This document shows positions 25,655 through 34,674 of a stretch of DNA of 53,761 bases, one piece after another. The position numbers were made by a program, and so were the translations under genes. The stretch comes from an uncultured Parasphingopyxis sp. (lineage in GTDB: Bacteria > Pseudomonadota > Alphaproteobacteria > Sphingomonadales > Sphingomonadaceae), in NCBI RefSeq assembly GCF_937129435.1, contig NZ_CAKZNF010000083.1:1-53761 (forward strand). Reading direction: 5' to 3'. Every line of letters starts with the position of its first letter. Within the stretch, counting starts at the first letter, position 1. Under the pieces are notes generated by a model, which saw nothing but the letters and a program-made list of their open reading frames with translations, was not told the origin of the DNA and made no database searches.

Positions 25655-26962
25655 TTACGCCGCCCGGTATCGGAGCGGTAGCGTCTTCAGGCCGCCGACG
25701 AAAATCGATTTCGATCGTTTCGGTTCGCCGGCCAGTTCGATCGTTTCGATCCGGTCGAGCAGCTCCTCGAACAGGATTCGCATTTCCAGCCGCGCCAGGT
25801 GCAGACCGAGGCACTGGTGCGCGCCGGCCCCGAAGGCGAGGTGGCGGTTCGGTGACCGCGCGGCATCGAATTTGCGCGGATCGTCGAACTTGTCGGGATC
25901 GTGGTTCGCCGCGATATAGCTGAGCATCAGCCAGTCGCCCCTGGCGATGGGATGGCCGCCGATCTCGGTATCCTTAGCGGCGGTTCGCATGAAATGCTGC
26001 ACCGGCGTCGTCCAGCGGATCGCTTCCTCGACGATGCCGGGAAGCAGGCTGCGGTCGGCCTTCACCATTGCCCATTGTTCCGGGTCCTGCGCCAGCGCCT
26101 GCATCGCCCCTGCCGTCGAGGCCGAGGTCGTGTCGTGGCCGGCGGCCGCCATGATGATGTAATAACCGGCCATGTCGCGATCGGGCAGCGGTTCGCCGTC
26201 GACCGTGGCGTTGGCGATGACGCTGGCGACGTCATCGGTGGGGTTCGCGCGCCGCTCGGCGGCAAGCCGGCTGAAATAGCCCTCGAACTCCTGCACCGCG
26301 CCCGACACGATCGCCATGATCTGTTCGGGCGTCATGTTCGCGAGGCCGCTGCCCGACAGGTCCTCGTCCTGCCCGCCGAACATCTGCTGCGTCAGGAACA
26401 GCATCTTCGGTTCGTCTTCCTCGGGCACGCCGAGAATCTGCATGACGACGTGGAGCGGATAGGGGGCCGCGACAAGCGGGACGAAATCCCCCTCGGGCCC
26501 GGCGTCCAGCAGCTTGTCGACGGTGTTCCTGGCGAGCGCGCGAATCTCGTCCTCGATCGTCCGCAGGTTCTTCGGCATGAACCAGTCTTGCGTCAGGCGC
26601 CGGTATTTCGGGTGGATCGGCGCGTCGAAAGTGACGAGCGAGTCAACGAGCATGTCGCTGCCCGTCGCGGCGCGGGAGAACTCGATCCCTTGCTTGGTGC
26701 TGAAGACCACCGGATTGGGGTTGTTGAGGAAGGTCGCATTGTCCTTGCTGATCTGCATCACGTCGTCGTAGCGCGTCAGCAGCCAGAAGGGCTTGAAGCC
26801 GTCGTCGGCGGGGACGATGCGGACGATCGGCGTTTCTTCGCGCAGCCGGTCGAACAGGTCGAGCGCGCCCGCCCAGTCGGCATAGGTTTCGGGCAGGAGG
26901 ATCCTGGTCCCCGTTTCAGGATCGAGCGTCGGCCCTTCGGGTTCGGTGATTGTTGTCGCCAT
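25655..26962 (-). CDS. cytochrome P450
   Basis: The 435-residue soluble bacterial P450 has the I-helix oxygen-activation motif AAAGHDTTS, the ExxR motif in EEAIRW, and the haem loop FGAGAHQCLGLHLARLE with the thiolate Cys. It inserts one oxygen atom into a C-H bond and needs ferredoxin and reductase partners, which are not in the window. The neighbouring acyl-CoA synthetase, racemase and thiolase suggest a first hydroxylation that opens an alkyl chain or ring for CoA activation, as in sterol or terpenoid catabolism; this is inference. It converges with the lyase gene, with 15 bp between the stops. Start ATG 26962 has AGGAGT. Confidence 0.95.
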   Translation of the reverse strand: MATTITEPEGPTLDPETGTRILLPETYADWAGALDLFDRLREETPIVRIVPADDGFKPFWLLTRYDDVMQISKDNATFLNNPNPVVFSTKQGIEFSRAATGSDMLVDSLVTFDAPIHPKYRRLTQDWFMPKNLRTIEDEIRALARNTVDKLLDAGPEGDFVPLVAAPYPLHVVMQILGVPEEDEPKMLFLTQQMFGGQDEDLSGSGLANMTPEQIMAIVSGAVQEFEGYFSRLAAERRANPTDDVASVIANATVDGEPLPDRDMAGYYIIMAAAGHDTTSASTAGAMQALAQDPEQWAMVKADRSLLPGIVEEAIRWTTPVQHFMRTAAKDTEIGGHPIARGDWLMLSYIAANHDPDKFDDPRKFDAARSPNRHLAFGAGAHQCLGLHLARLEMRILFEELLDRIETIELAGEPKRSKSIFVGGLKTLPLRYRAA

Positions 26963-26987
26963 GATCGCACTCCTTTCCCCTCAATGG

Positions 26988-27077
26988 GTCATGCTGAACT
27001 TGTTTCGGCATCCATATGCCCGGCCGTTTCAAATTGTCGGACAGGCCTTGGCATATTGGCCTGAAACATGTTCAGGG
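26988..27077. repeat. dispersed palindromic repeat between acyl-CoA synthetase and P450
   Basis: The left arm contains ATGCTGAACTTGTTTC and CCATATGCC; the right arm contains GGCATATTGG and GAAACATGTTCAG. The two pair with a few mismatches over about 35 bp around a GC-rich loop. It lies in the gap between two genes of the same strand. Another member class of the repeats in this genome. Confidence 0.65.
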
Positions 27078-27088
27078 TGGCGGATGGA

Positions 27089-28639
27089 TCAAGCCGCCGC
27101 CCCGGCTTTCTTGGCGTCCTCCCAATATTCGTCGCGCAGCAGGCGCTTGTAGAGCTTGCCGGTCGGATGGCGGGGAAGCTCGGCGCGGAAATCGATCTGG
27201 CGCGGCACCTTCACGCCGGACAGGTGCTGACGCAGGAATGCCGTCAGCTCCTCGCGCAACGCATCGCCCGCCGCGTTCATGTCGAGCGGCTGGATCACGG
27301 CGACGACGCGTTCGCCCATATCCTCATCCGGCGCGCCGATGACGGCGGCGTCGGCAACCTTGTCGTGCGTCACGAGCAGGTTTTCGATCTCCTGCGGATA
27401 GATGTTCACGCCGCCCGAGATGATCATGAAGCTCTTGCGGTCGGTGAGGTAGAGGAAGCCGTCCTCGTCGACCCAGCCGACATCGCCGAGCGTGGTCCAG
27501 CCATGTTTGTTGGTCGCGTCGGCGGTTTTTTCCTCGTCATTGTGGTAGGAAAATGCCGTTCCGCCCTCGAAATAGACGGTGCCCTCAGTCCGCGGCGGAA
27601 CCTCGTTGCCGTCTTCGTCGCAAATCCGGATGATCCCGATCAGCGCCGTGCCGACCGATCCCTTGTGCGCCAACCATTGTTCGGAGTTGATGAAGGTGAA
27701 ACCGTTGCCCTCGCTGCCGGCATAATATTCGGATAGCACCGGGCCCCACCATTCGATCATCTTCTCCTTGATCGGAATGGGGCAGGGCGCCGCTGCATGG
27801 ACGGCGCATTTGACCGAGGAGACATCGTATTTCGCGCGTGTCTCTTCGGGCAGTTTCAGCATGCGCACGAAATGCGTCGGCACCCATTGGCCGACATCGG
27901 CCTTGTGCTTTTCGATCAGCTGCAGCGCGAATTCGGGATCGAATTTTTCCATCACGACGACGGTGGCGCCGAGCTTGTGGACACACATCGTCCAGCGCAG
28001 CGGCGCGGCGTGATAGAGCGGCGCGGGCGAGAGATAGATGCTGTCGGGCGTGAAGCCGAAGGCCATCTGCGCCAGCTGGACGAGCGAGTTTGTCTGGTCG
28101 ATCGCCGGGTCTTCGGGGAGCGGGAATTTGATGCCCTTGGGCCGGCCGGTCGTGCCCGAGCTGTAGAGCATGTCGACGCCGGCGCGTTCGTCGTCGATCG
28201 GCGTTTCGAGCATCTTCGCCGTCGCTTCGTCGAAATCCTCATAGCCGCGATGCGACCCGCCGACGATGAAGCGCGGAATGTCCGGGCCGAAATCGCGCAG
28301 CTCATCAAGTGTCTTTTCACCGACATAAGGAGAGACGACGAGCAGCTTCGCGCCCGAATCCTCGAGGATATAGGCGATCTCTTCCGCCGTCAGCCGGCTC
28401 GAAATGGCGACATAGATTTGGCCCGCGCGCTGCGCACCCCAGGTCAGGTCGTAATAACGCGTCCGGTTGTCGAGGCAGATGGCGATGGGATCGCCATGGG
28501 TAAGGCCGTGCGAGCGGAAGAGGTGTGCGACCTGGTTCGATCGCTTGTCGAGCTGGCCATAGGTGACGACCTCGCCGCTCGGTTCCATGATGATGGCGGG
28601 CTTGTCCGGCGTGCTTTGCGCATGGACTTTCGGGTGCAT
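27089..28639 (-). CDS. acyl-CoA synthetase (AMP-forming, FadD type)
   Basis: The 516-residue ANL-superfamily enzyme activates a carboxylic acid to acyl-AMP and then acyl-CoA. Motif A3 is MLYSSGTTGRPKGIKFP, A5 is YYAGSEGNGFTF (a G-S-E variant of the usual Y-G-S-T-E), A7 is LGDVGWVDEDGFLYLTDR, and the C-terminal catalytic Lys is in HPTGKLYKRLLRD. The middle region (LYHAAPLRWTM) resembles synthetases of the steroid/long-chain group. A degenerate operator-like site (28700-28715) sits 60 bp upstream, after the TonB receptor stop. It should feed acids to the racemase, dehydrogenase and thiolase nearby. Confidence 0.93.
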   Translation of the reverse strand: MHPKVHAQSTPDKPAIIMEPSGEVVTYGQLDKRSNQVAHLFRSHGLTHGDPIAICLDNRTRYYDLTWGAQRAGQIYVAISSRLTAEEIAYILEDSGAKLLVVSPYVGEKTLDELRDFGPDIPRFIVGGSHRGYEDFDEATAKMLETPIDDERAGVDMLYSSGTTGRPKGIKFPLPEDPAIDQTNSLVQLAQMAFGFTPDSIYLSPAPLYHAAPLRWTMCVHKLGATVVVMEKFDPEFALQLIEKHKADVGQWVPTHFVRMLKLPEETRAKYDVSSVKCAVHAAAPCPIPIKEKMIEWWGPVLSEYYAGSEGNGFTFINSEQWLAHKGSVGTALIGIIRICDEDGNEVPPRTEGTVYFEGGTAFSYHNDEEKTADATNKHGWTTLGDVGWVDEDGFLYLTDRKSFMIISGGVNIYPQEIENLLVTHDKVADAAVIGAPDEDMGERVVAVIQPLDMNAAGDALREELTAFLRQHLSGVKVPRQIDFRAELPRHPTGKLYKRLLRDEYWEDAKKAGAAA

Positions 28640-28699
28640 CGGCGGTGTCCTCTCCTGTCGTCGGCCAGCGCTTTGCTGCGTCTTTTTCCGCTGGCGCAG

Positions 28700-28715
28700 T
28701 TTACGTAAGAGTGAA
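28700..28715 (-). promoter_or_regulatory. degenerate operator-like site before acyl-CoA synthetase
   Basis: TTTACGTAAGAGTGAA matches operator copy 1 (14677) in 12 of 16 positions. It lies between the receptor stop and the synthetase start, at a distance from ATG comparable to the other copies. Symmetry is poor, so it may be a weak site or chance. Confidence 0.3.
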
Positions 28716-28716
28716 C

Positions 28717-30846
28717 CTAAAAGAAGGCGAAGCGCAACCCCGCCCAGAAACTTTGCGGCATGGCACGCTCGATGATGCCGTCGCTACCCGTCCCGGCCTC
28801 GACGCGGGCGTTAAAGATATTCTCGGCGCGCAGCTCGATCTCCAGCGGACCGTAGATCGGATAGGCGACGCGAGCACCGACCACCATCGCGTCGTCGAGC
28901 CGGAACTGGTTGAGATCGTCCTCGAACCGGCCGCCGAGATAGCGCAGCGTCACCGACGCGTCGGGGCCGAATTCGCGGCCATAGGCGAGCGTGACCGAGG
29001 CGTTGTGGCGCGCGACCTGGGCGGGCCGCAATCCGTCGAGCGGCGCGGCCGGGCCGCTCGCATCGACCTCGGCATCGGTAAACGCATAAGAGAACCGCAC
29101 ATTCCATGCCGTGAAGCGCAGGCTCGCATCGAGCTCGATCCCCGCCGATTCGATGCCGTTGAGATTGCGGCGCTGGCGGTAAAGACCGCCCGGCGGCACG
29201 AAACCGGCGCCCGGGAAGACGCCCGGACCCTGGCCGAGCGTGACATTGGCGATGGCGTCGTCGAGCCGGTTGTAGAAGAGGGTGCCGGACACGCGCAGTA
29301 CGGTGATGGGCGCATAGTCGATTCCCGCCTCGATCCCGCTCAGGCTTTCCGGCGCAAGCGCGGCATTTGCGGCGGTGACGTCGTCGCCGACACGAAAGGG
29401 ACGGTAGAGTTCGTTGAGCGTCGGAAGCCGCCAGCCGGTATAGGCGGCGGCGCGGATGGTGAGCGGATTGGTCGGCCGCCAGGCGAGCCCGGCGCGCCCG
29501 GTGAAGCGCCAGCCCTCGCGATCCGGGTAGGTCTCGGTGGTCGCCAGCGGCACGCCGATATCCGACTGGCGGAAGCGGCCATCCTCGATCCACCAATGGT
29601 CGAGCCGGGCGCTCCCGGTCAGCGTGAGTGCGGGGGCTGCGCGCAGCGTCGTATCGGCAAAGATACCGGCGGTGCGCGTCGTGCCGCCCGCTTCGCGCTG
29701 CCGCGTCGGTTCACCGGCGACGAAGAAGAATCGCTCGCGCGTCCGCCCCTCGGTCTGGCGGAAATCGCCGCCCAGTCGCAGTTCCGCCGCATCGCCGCCG
29801 AGCGCCGGGCGGATTTCGAACCGGCCGCCGAACCCGGTGGCGGGCACGCTGAACTGGTCGAGTACCTGCGTTGCCGTGGTCCGCGCGGCATCGATGGCGG
29901 CGAAGCTCGACCGGAAATCGCGCGTCTGGACATAGGCGAGCGCTTCCCACTGCGTGTCGTCCCGACCGACGAGGCGGATGCTGCCATCGAAGCCTTCGGT
30001 GCGGTTTTCGCTGCCGGGAAAGCCGCGGCTGCGTTCGTCATGGAAATAGCGTCCGGAAAACTGGAACTCGGTGCGGCCGATGGGGGCGGCGACGCGGAAC
30101 GTGCCGCCATATTGCTTGTAATCTGCGCCCTCGTCGATCGGGCCGCGCTGGCCTTCGATGACGGGGATGAAGCCGTCGCCGCGCGCATAATGGCCGGAGA
30201 TGTCGAGCAGGGAATTTTCCGCCGGGGGGAGCATCACGCCGAAGCGGCTTTCCTGCGCGTCGCGGCTGCCGAAAGCGATCTGGGCGGCGGCGGGCTGGAA
30301 GTTCTCCGCCGAGAGGCTTTCCAGCTCGATCGTCCCGGCGAGCGCGCCGGGGCCGTAAACCCCGCTGCCGCCGCCGCGCGTCACACGGATCGCGCCGAGG
30401 CGGGTGGCGTCGAAGGCAGGCCAGCTGACCCAGCCGCCGAACGGGTCGCTTTGCGGCACGCCGTCGAGGATCAGCAGCGCGCGCGACGAGGCGTTGCCGC
30501 CGAGGCCGCGCAACGTCGCGCCCTGGCTCGTCGGATTGGCCGAACGTGCATCGGACGCGCGGAACAGCTGGAAGCCGGCGACGCCGCTCAGAATGTTTTC
30601 GAGCCGCCCGCTCGGCTCGCGCGCGATCTGGTCGGCTTCCATCGTGACGGTGCTGAAGGCGATATCGCTTTGCGGCGTTTCGAGGCCCGCTGCGGTAACG
30701 ATGATGGGGTCGTTGCCGGGCGGGTCGTCAATGCCTTCAAGCCAGGGGTCCTGATCTTCGGGCGGCAGGAGATCGGCGTCCTGCGCGCTCGCGGGCATCG
30801 CCGTGGAGGCCAGCAAGAACAGGATCGGGATACGCGCGATACTCAT
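28717..30846 (-). CDS. TonB-dependent receptor
   Basis: The 709-residue receptor has a signal peptide (MSIARIPILFLLASTAMPASAQ), a plug with IIVTAAGLETPQSDIAFST, QGATLRGLGGNASSRALLILDGVP and IRVTRGGGSGVYGPGALAGTIEL, and a barrel ending in LRFAFF. It resembles vitamin B12/siderophore-like receptors in size but the ligand cannot be read off. It is the third gene of a unit with a CoA-transferase and a zeta-GST, starting 8 bp after the latter's stop. A catabolic import role is more likely than iron uptake in this context. Confidence 0.9.
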   Translation of the reverse strand: MSIARIPILFLLASTAMPASAQDADLLPPEDQDPWLEGIDDPPGNDPIIVTAAGLETPQSDIAFSTVTMEADQIAREPSGRLENILSGVAGFQLFRASDARSANPTSQGATLRGLGGNASSRALLILDGVPQSDPFGGWVSWPAFDATRLGAIRVTRGGGSGVYGPGALAGTIELESLSAENFQPAAAQIAFGSRDAQESRFGVMLPPAENSLLDISGHYARGDGFIPVIEGQRGPIDEGADYKQYGGTFRVAAPIGRTEFQFSGRYFHDERSRGFPGSENRTEGFDGSIRLVGRDDTQWEALAYVQTRDFRSSFAAIDAARTTATQVLDQFSVPATGFGGRFEIRPALGGDAAELRLGGDFRQTEGRTRERFFFVAGEPTRQREAGGTTRTAGIFADTTLRAAPALTLTGSARLDHWWIEDGRFRQSDIGVPLATTETYPDREGWRFTGRAGLAWRPTNPLTIRAAAYTGWRLPTLNELYRPFRVGDDVTAANAALAPESLSGIEAGIDYAPITVLRVSGTLFYNRLDDAIANVTLGQGPGVFPGAGFVPPGGLYRQRRNLNGIESAGIELDASLRFTAWNVRFSYAFTDAEVDASGPAAPLDGLRPAQVARHNASVTLAYGREFGPDASVTLRYLGGRFEDDLNQFRLDDAMVVGARVAYPIYGPLEIELRAENIFNARVEAGTGSDGIIERAMPQSFWAGLRFAFF

Positions 30847-30854
30847 CGGGAGGC

Positions 30855-31484
30855 TCAGGGTTTGACGACGTCGGGATGCGCGGCGGCGAAGGGAGGCAGG
30901 GCGGTGAGTTTCGCATCATAGGCCACCAGCGTCGGATAGCCATCGAGCGGCGTTTCGAACCGGCGCGCATTGTACATTTGCGGCACGAGGCAGATGTCGG
31001 CGAGGCCGGGCGTATCGCCGCTCAGATATTCACCGCCATATGTCTTCGCCATCGTCTCGAGGCCGGCAAAGCCTTCGGCGATCCAGTGGCGATACCAGTC
31101 GTCGATCGGCTCCTGTTCCTGCCCCAGTTCGTGGCGCAGATATTTGAGGATACGCAGATTGTTCACCGGGTGGATGTCGCACGCAACGGCGAGCGCCATA
31201 GCGAGCACATGCGATGCCTGCGCTGCATCCTCGGGCAGAAAGGCCGGGTCCGGCTGTTTGCGATCGAGATAGTCGAGGATCGCCAGCGACTGGGTCAGTG
31301 TATGGCCGTCAATCTCCAGCGTCGGAACAAGTCCCTGCGGGTTGCGCGCGAGATTGTCCGGCGCCGATTGTTCGCCGTCGATCAGGCTGACCGGAACGCT
31401 CTCATAGCCAAGCCCCTTCAGATTGAGCCCGATCCGAATGCGATAGGCGGCCGAGGAGCGGAAATAGTCGTAGAGCTTTATCAT
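30855..31484 (-). CDS. maiA: zeta-class glutathione transferase (maleylacetoacetate isomerase type)
   Basis: The 209-residue protein has the zeta-GST active-site block RSSAAYRIRIGLNLKGL at residues 9-25 (serine-rich SSxxxRxRIxLxxK), then QGLVPTLEIDG and LTQSLAILDYLD in the thioredoxin half and a helical C-terminal half with CDIHPVNNLRILKYL, typical of MaiA. Zeta enzymes isomerise maleylacetoacetate or maleylpyruvate with glutathione. As no tyrosine, homogentisate or gentisate gene is near, the actual role here may be another cis-trans isomerisation or dehalogenation. ATG overlaps the CoA-transferase stop (ATGA). Confidence 0.88.
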   Translation of the reverse strand: MIKLYDYFRSSAAYRIRIGLNLKGLGYESVPVSLIDGEQSAPDNLARNPQGLVPTLEIDGHTLTQSLAILDYLDRKQPDPAFLPEDAAQASHVLAMALAVACDIHPVNNLRILKYLRHELGQEQEPIDDWYRHWIAEGFAGLETMAKTYGGEYLSGDTPGLADICLVPQMYNARRFETPLDGYPTLVAYDAKLTALPPFAAAHPDVVKP

Positions 31485-32653
31485 GCGCCGCCCTTTCTTT
31501 CAGCGATCTCGCGCCGAATCTCCTCGCCATGCTCGTCGACGCGCGGGGCGTAGCCGAGTTCGGCATCGGGACGCGCCCCGAAACGCACCGGCGGCTGCAT
31601 TTCGAAATAACCGCCCTCGCTCGGATGTTCGCGGCGTTTGAAGAATCCGGTCTCCTTCAGATGCGGGTCCTCCATGATGTCGTGGATATCGCGGGCCGCC
31701 ATGCACGGGATGTTGTTCGCGTTGAACAGTTCGGTCCATTCGGCATTGGTCTTGGCCGGAGCGAGTTTGTCGATGTGGAGGAACATCTTGTCCTGGTTGC
31801 GGAAACGCTCGACCGGCGTCGTCAGTCCCTCGCGTTCGAGAAAATCGGGATCGCCCATCAGCTCGAAGGTCTTCTGCCAATTCTCGTCGACATAAGGGAC
31901 GATGCTCATATGCCCGTCCTTGGTCGGCGAAGGCTGGCGGTCGGGATCGACCTGGCGTTTGTAGAGCATCGTTTCGGTCGGCGGATCGAATGTCGCGCCG
32001 AACAGATGCTCCTCCAGCAGGAAATGCGTGAACGCCTCGAACATCGGAACCTCGACGAACTGGCCTTCGCCGGTGCGCAGCTTGTGGATGAGCGCCGCCA
32101 TCGTTGCATAGGCGGCGTGCAGCCCGGCGACCTTGTCGACGATCGCGCTCGGAATATAGCGCGGTTTGGGGTTGCGGTCGGCGATCGGCATCAGCGAGGT
32201 CAGCCCCGATGCCGCCTGCACGACATCGTCATAGCATTGCAGCGGCTCATACGGTCCGCCCGATCCGAAGCCGGTGCAATGGACATAGACGATATCGGGC
32301 TTGATCGCCTTGACGTCCTCATAACCGAAACCGAGCTTTTCCACGCCCTTCTTGCGGACATTATGGATGAAGACATCGGCGTCCTCGATCAGCCCGCGCA
32401 TGACCTCGGCATCTTCCTCGTTGCCGAGATCGAGCGTAATCGCGCGCTTGCCCCGATTCATCGTCATGTGAACCGCGCCCATGCCCCTGGTCTTCGCCGG
32501 CTTGCCCGCCCCGCGGAAGAAATCGCCGCGCGGCGCCTCGACCTTGATCACGTCGGCGCCGCAATCGGCGAGCGTCTGCGTGGCATAGGGGCCGAAGATC
32601 ACGCTCGTCATGTCGACGACCTTGATGCCTTCGAGAATCCGGGGGTTGTTCAT
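31481..32653 (-). CDS. CaiB/BaiF-family (type III) CoA-transferase
   Basis: The 390-residue protein starts at ATG 32653 behind AAAGGAC; the open frame reaches 32707. It has the family N-terminus ILEGIKVVDMTSVIFGPYATQTLADCGADVIKVE and the nucleophile D173 in PSAIVDKVAG, matching D169 of formyl-CoA transferase. Unlike the racemase at 14.7 kb it keeps the Asp expected of a true transferase. Acids of the pathway could receive CoA from it without ATP. It is the first gene of a tight operon with the zeta-GST and the TonB receptor. Confidence 0.9.
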   Translation of the reverse strand: MNNPRILEGIKVVDMTSVIFGPYATQTLADCGADVIKVEAPRGDFFRGAGKPAKTRGMGAVHMTMNRGKRAITLDLGNEEDAEVMRGLIEDADVFIHNVRKKGVEKLGFGYEDVKAIKPDIVYVHCTGFGSGGPYEPLQCYDDVVQAASGLTSLMPIADRNPKPRYIPSAIVDKVAGLHAAYATMAALIHKLRTGEGQFVEVPMFEAFTHFLLEEHLFGATFDPPTETMLYKRQVDPDRQPSPTKDGHMSIVPYVDENWQKTFELMGDPDFLEREGLTTPVERFRNQDKMFLHIDKLAPAKTNAEWTELFNANNIPCMAARDIHDIMEDPHLKETGFFKRREHPSEGGYFEMQPPVRFGARPDAELGYAPRVDEHGEEIRREIAERKGGA

Positions 32654-32721
32654 ATGCGGCTTGTCCTTTCGCACACGCGCATATCGAAACGTGCCAGCAA
32701 GCGCCACCGTCTCGCGTATCG

Positions 32722-32735
32722 TTACCGGCCGGTAA
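32722..32735. promoter_or_regulatory. 14-bp perfect palindrome between CoA-transferase and PilZ genes
   Basis: TTACCGGCCGGTAA, within the imperfect longer CGTTACCGGCCGGTAAACG, lies 69 bp before the CoA-transferase ATG and 74 bp before the PilZ ATG. Form and place fit a TetR-type operator. It differs from the TTGAC..GTCAA set, so this operon may answer to another regulator. Confidence 0.5.
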
Positions 32736-32808
32736 ACGTCATGCTACGGTAACAGCAGGAACGCACCCGGCGCCCATGGGTTTTTTAACAACCTTGGGAG
32801 GCAGGAAC

Positions 32809-33492
32809 ATGCTCGCAAACGCTCGTAAAAACTGCGATTGGCAGACCGAATTCACCGTAATCTCGCTCGACGGCGCGATGCCGCAAAGTGCGGACCGCCG
32901 GGTCGGGCAGCGCTATATGACCGTGCTGCAGACGGGCAAGCTGACCGGCGAAAATGGCGACGAGCTCTGTCTCATCCGCAACATCTCCTCGGGCGGCGCC
33001 ATGCTCGAACTGTTTTCGGATATCGACACCGGCGAGACCGTAACGATCGAGTTTCGCATGGGCCTGGTCGTCGAGGCGATTGTGCGCTGGATCGAGGATG
33101 GGCGCTGCGGCGTTGCCTTCGCCGCTCCGATCGACGTGCATCAGGTTCTGTCCCCCGGCGGCAGCCGCATGGCGCCCCGCGCCCCGCGGCTGTCGGTCGA
33201 AGGCAATGCCGCGATCGAATGCGAAGGCGAACGGATCGGTGCGGCGCGGGTGATCGATATCTCGCAAGGCGGGGTCAAGGTCGAGACCGATGCCGAACTG
33301 ACGGAAGGCCAGCACATTGTGATGGCTATCGACGGCTTGCCGTTGCGCGCCTCTACGGTGTGCTGGTCAGAAGACGGCATGGCCGGTATCGCTTTCAGCC
33401 GGACGATCCCGCTCGGCCAGGTTTCCGCCTGGGCCGCGGGGCATCAGCGGCACAAACAGCCCATACTTGCCGGAAAGGCGAGCTCCACCTGA
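32809..33492 (+). CDS. tandem PilZ-domain protein
   Basis: The 227-residue protein starts at ATG 32809 with GGGAGG upstream (the frame opens at 32776). It has two copies of the PilZ fold: residues about 27-108 with NISSGGAMLEL, and 125-215 with DISQGGVKVET, each holding the (D/N)xSxxG part of the c-di-GMP site. Arginine-rich stretches (ADRRVGQR before the first, SRMAPRAPR before the second) could supply the RxxxR half. No other domain is present, so it probably acts as a c-di-GMP-responsive adaptor. Two GGDEF-EAL proteins are encoded 7-11 kb downstream. Confidence 0.85.
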   Translation: MLANARKNCDWQTEFTVISLDGAMPQSADRRVGQRYMTVLQTGKLTGENGDELCLIRNISSGGAMLELFSDIDTGETVTIEFRMGLVVEAIVRWIEDGRCGVAFAAPIDVHQVLSPGGSRMAPRAPRLSVEGNAAIECEGERIGAARVIDISQGGVKVETDAELTEGQHIVMAIDGLPLRASTVCWSEDGMAGIAFSRTIPLGQVSAWAAGHQRHKQPILAGKASST

Positions 33493-33503
33493 TCAATGGC
33501 GGG

Positions 33504-34661
33504 TCAGCCGAGCGCCTTTCGCGCGCCGGCCAGCCGTTCAATGGCAACGTCCAGAACCGCATTCGCCTTGGCGAAACACAACCGCGCCAGATGCGAGACT
33601 GGCTCCTCCTCATAAAAGGCCGAGACGGGAATGGCCGCGACACCATGTTCCTCGACGATGCGGCGGCAGAAGTTACGGTCGTCGAGCGCGATCCCCGAAG
33701 CGGCGAGATCGATCGACAGGAAATAGGTCGCCGGAGGAGCAAGCACGGCATAGCCCGCCGCCTCCAATCCGAATGCGAGACGGTCCCGCGCGCGCTGATA
33801 TCCGGCACGCATTTCCGCGAAATAGTCGTCATCCTTGCCGAGGCCGTAGGCGACGGCCGTTTGCAGATTGGGCGGCGTGGTGAAGGTCAGGAACTGGTGG
33901 GCCTTGGCGACCATGTCGATCAGCGCAGGTGCGGCGATCGCCCAACCCGTCTTCCATCCGGTCAGCGAGAAGACCTTGCCCGCCGAACCGATCTTGATCG
34001 TCCGCCCGGCCATGCCGGGCAGGTCGAGCGGCGAGCGATGCGCCGCGCCGCCGAAGCGGACATGCTCCCACACCTCGTCGGAGATCGCGATCAGGTCGTG
34101 CGCGATGCAGAACTCGGCGAGCACTTTGAGCTCCTCCTCGCCCATCATCGTGCCGAGCGGGTTGAGCGGCGTGTTGACCACGATCGCACGCGTTTTCGCG
34201 GTCACCGCGCTTTCGAGTGTTTCGCGTGTCAGTTTCCAGTCGGGCGGCGCCAGCGACACGAAGCGCGGCGTCGCGCCGGCGCGTCGGATGAGCGGGGCAT
34301 AGGCGTCATAGGCCGGCTGGATCACGATCGCCTCGTCACCCGGCGAGAGCACCGCCAAAATTGATGCCGCCAGCGCCTCGGTCGCGCCAGAAGTAACGCA
34401 GACTTGCGTGTCCGGATCGATCGCCAGCCCCTGATGCGCGCCATAATGTGCGGCGATGGCCTCCCGCAGTTCGGGCAGGCCCCGCATCGGCGGATATTGG
34501 TTGTAACCGTCGACCGAAGCCTCGGCCGCCTTGCGCCGCACATCCTCCGGCCCTGCCGCATCGGGAAATCCCTGGCCCAGGTTGATCGCGTCGTGCGCGC
34601 GGGCGAGCCCCGACATTTCTTCGAAAATCGTGGTGGGAAGCGAGGCGTAGACAGGGTTCAT
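33504..34661 (-). CDS. class I/II PLP aminotransferase (YbdL/kynurenine-oxoglutarate type)
   Basis: The 385-residue enzyme starts at MNPVYASLP (34661); the longer frame overlaps the regulator gene and is less likely. INLGQGFPD near the N-terminus, NTPLNPLG, SDEVWEHVRF, and the PLP-lysine block GSAGKVFSLTGWKTGW place it with YbdL-like methionine/kynurenine/glutamine aminotransferases. It starts 13 bp after the Crp-type regulator stop on the same strand, so the two are one operon. The true amino donor cannot be determined by eye. Confidence 0.88.
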   Translation of the reverse strand: MNPVYASLPTTIFEEMSGLARAHDAINLGQGFPDAAGPEDVRRKAAEASVDGYNQYPPMRGLPELREAIAAHYGAHQGLAIDPDTQVCVTSGATEALAASILAVLSPGDEAIVIQPAYDAYAPLIRRAGATPRFVSLAPPDWKLTRETLESAVTAKTRAIVVNTPLNPLGTMMGEEELKVLAEFCIAHDLIAISDEVWEHVRFGGAAHRSPLDLPGMAGRTIKIGSAGKVFSLTGWKTGWAIAAPALIDMVAKAHQFLTFTTPPNLQTAVAYGLGKDDDYFAEMRAGYQRARDRLAFGLEAAGYAVLAPPATYFLSIDLAASGIALDDRNFCRRIVEEHGVAAIPVSAFYEEEPVSHLARLCFAKANAVLDVAIERLAGARKALG

Positions 34662-34674
34662 GACAGCCCCGGCT

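Noticed and set aside
28645..30921. 758-residue open frame on the plus strand
   Set aside because: It is antisense to the TonB receptor; the repetitive R/A/E/G-rich product has no recognisable domain.
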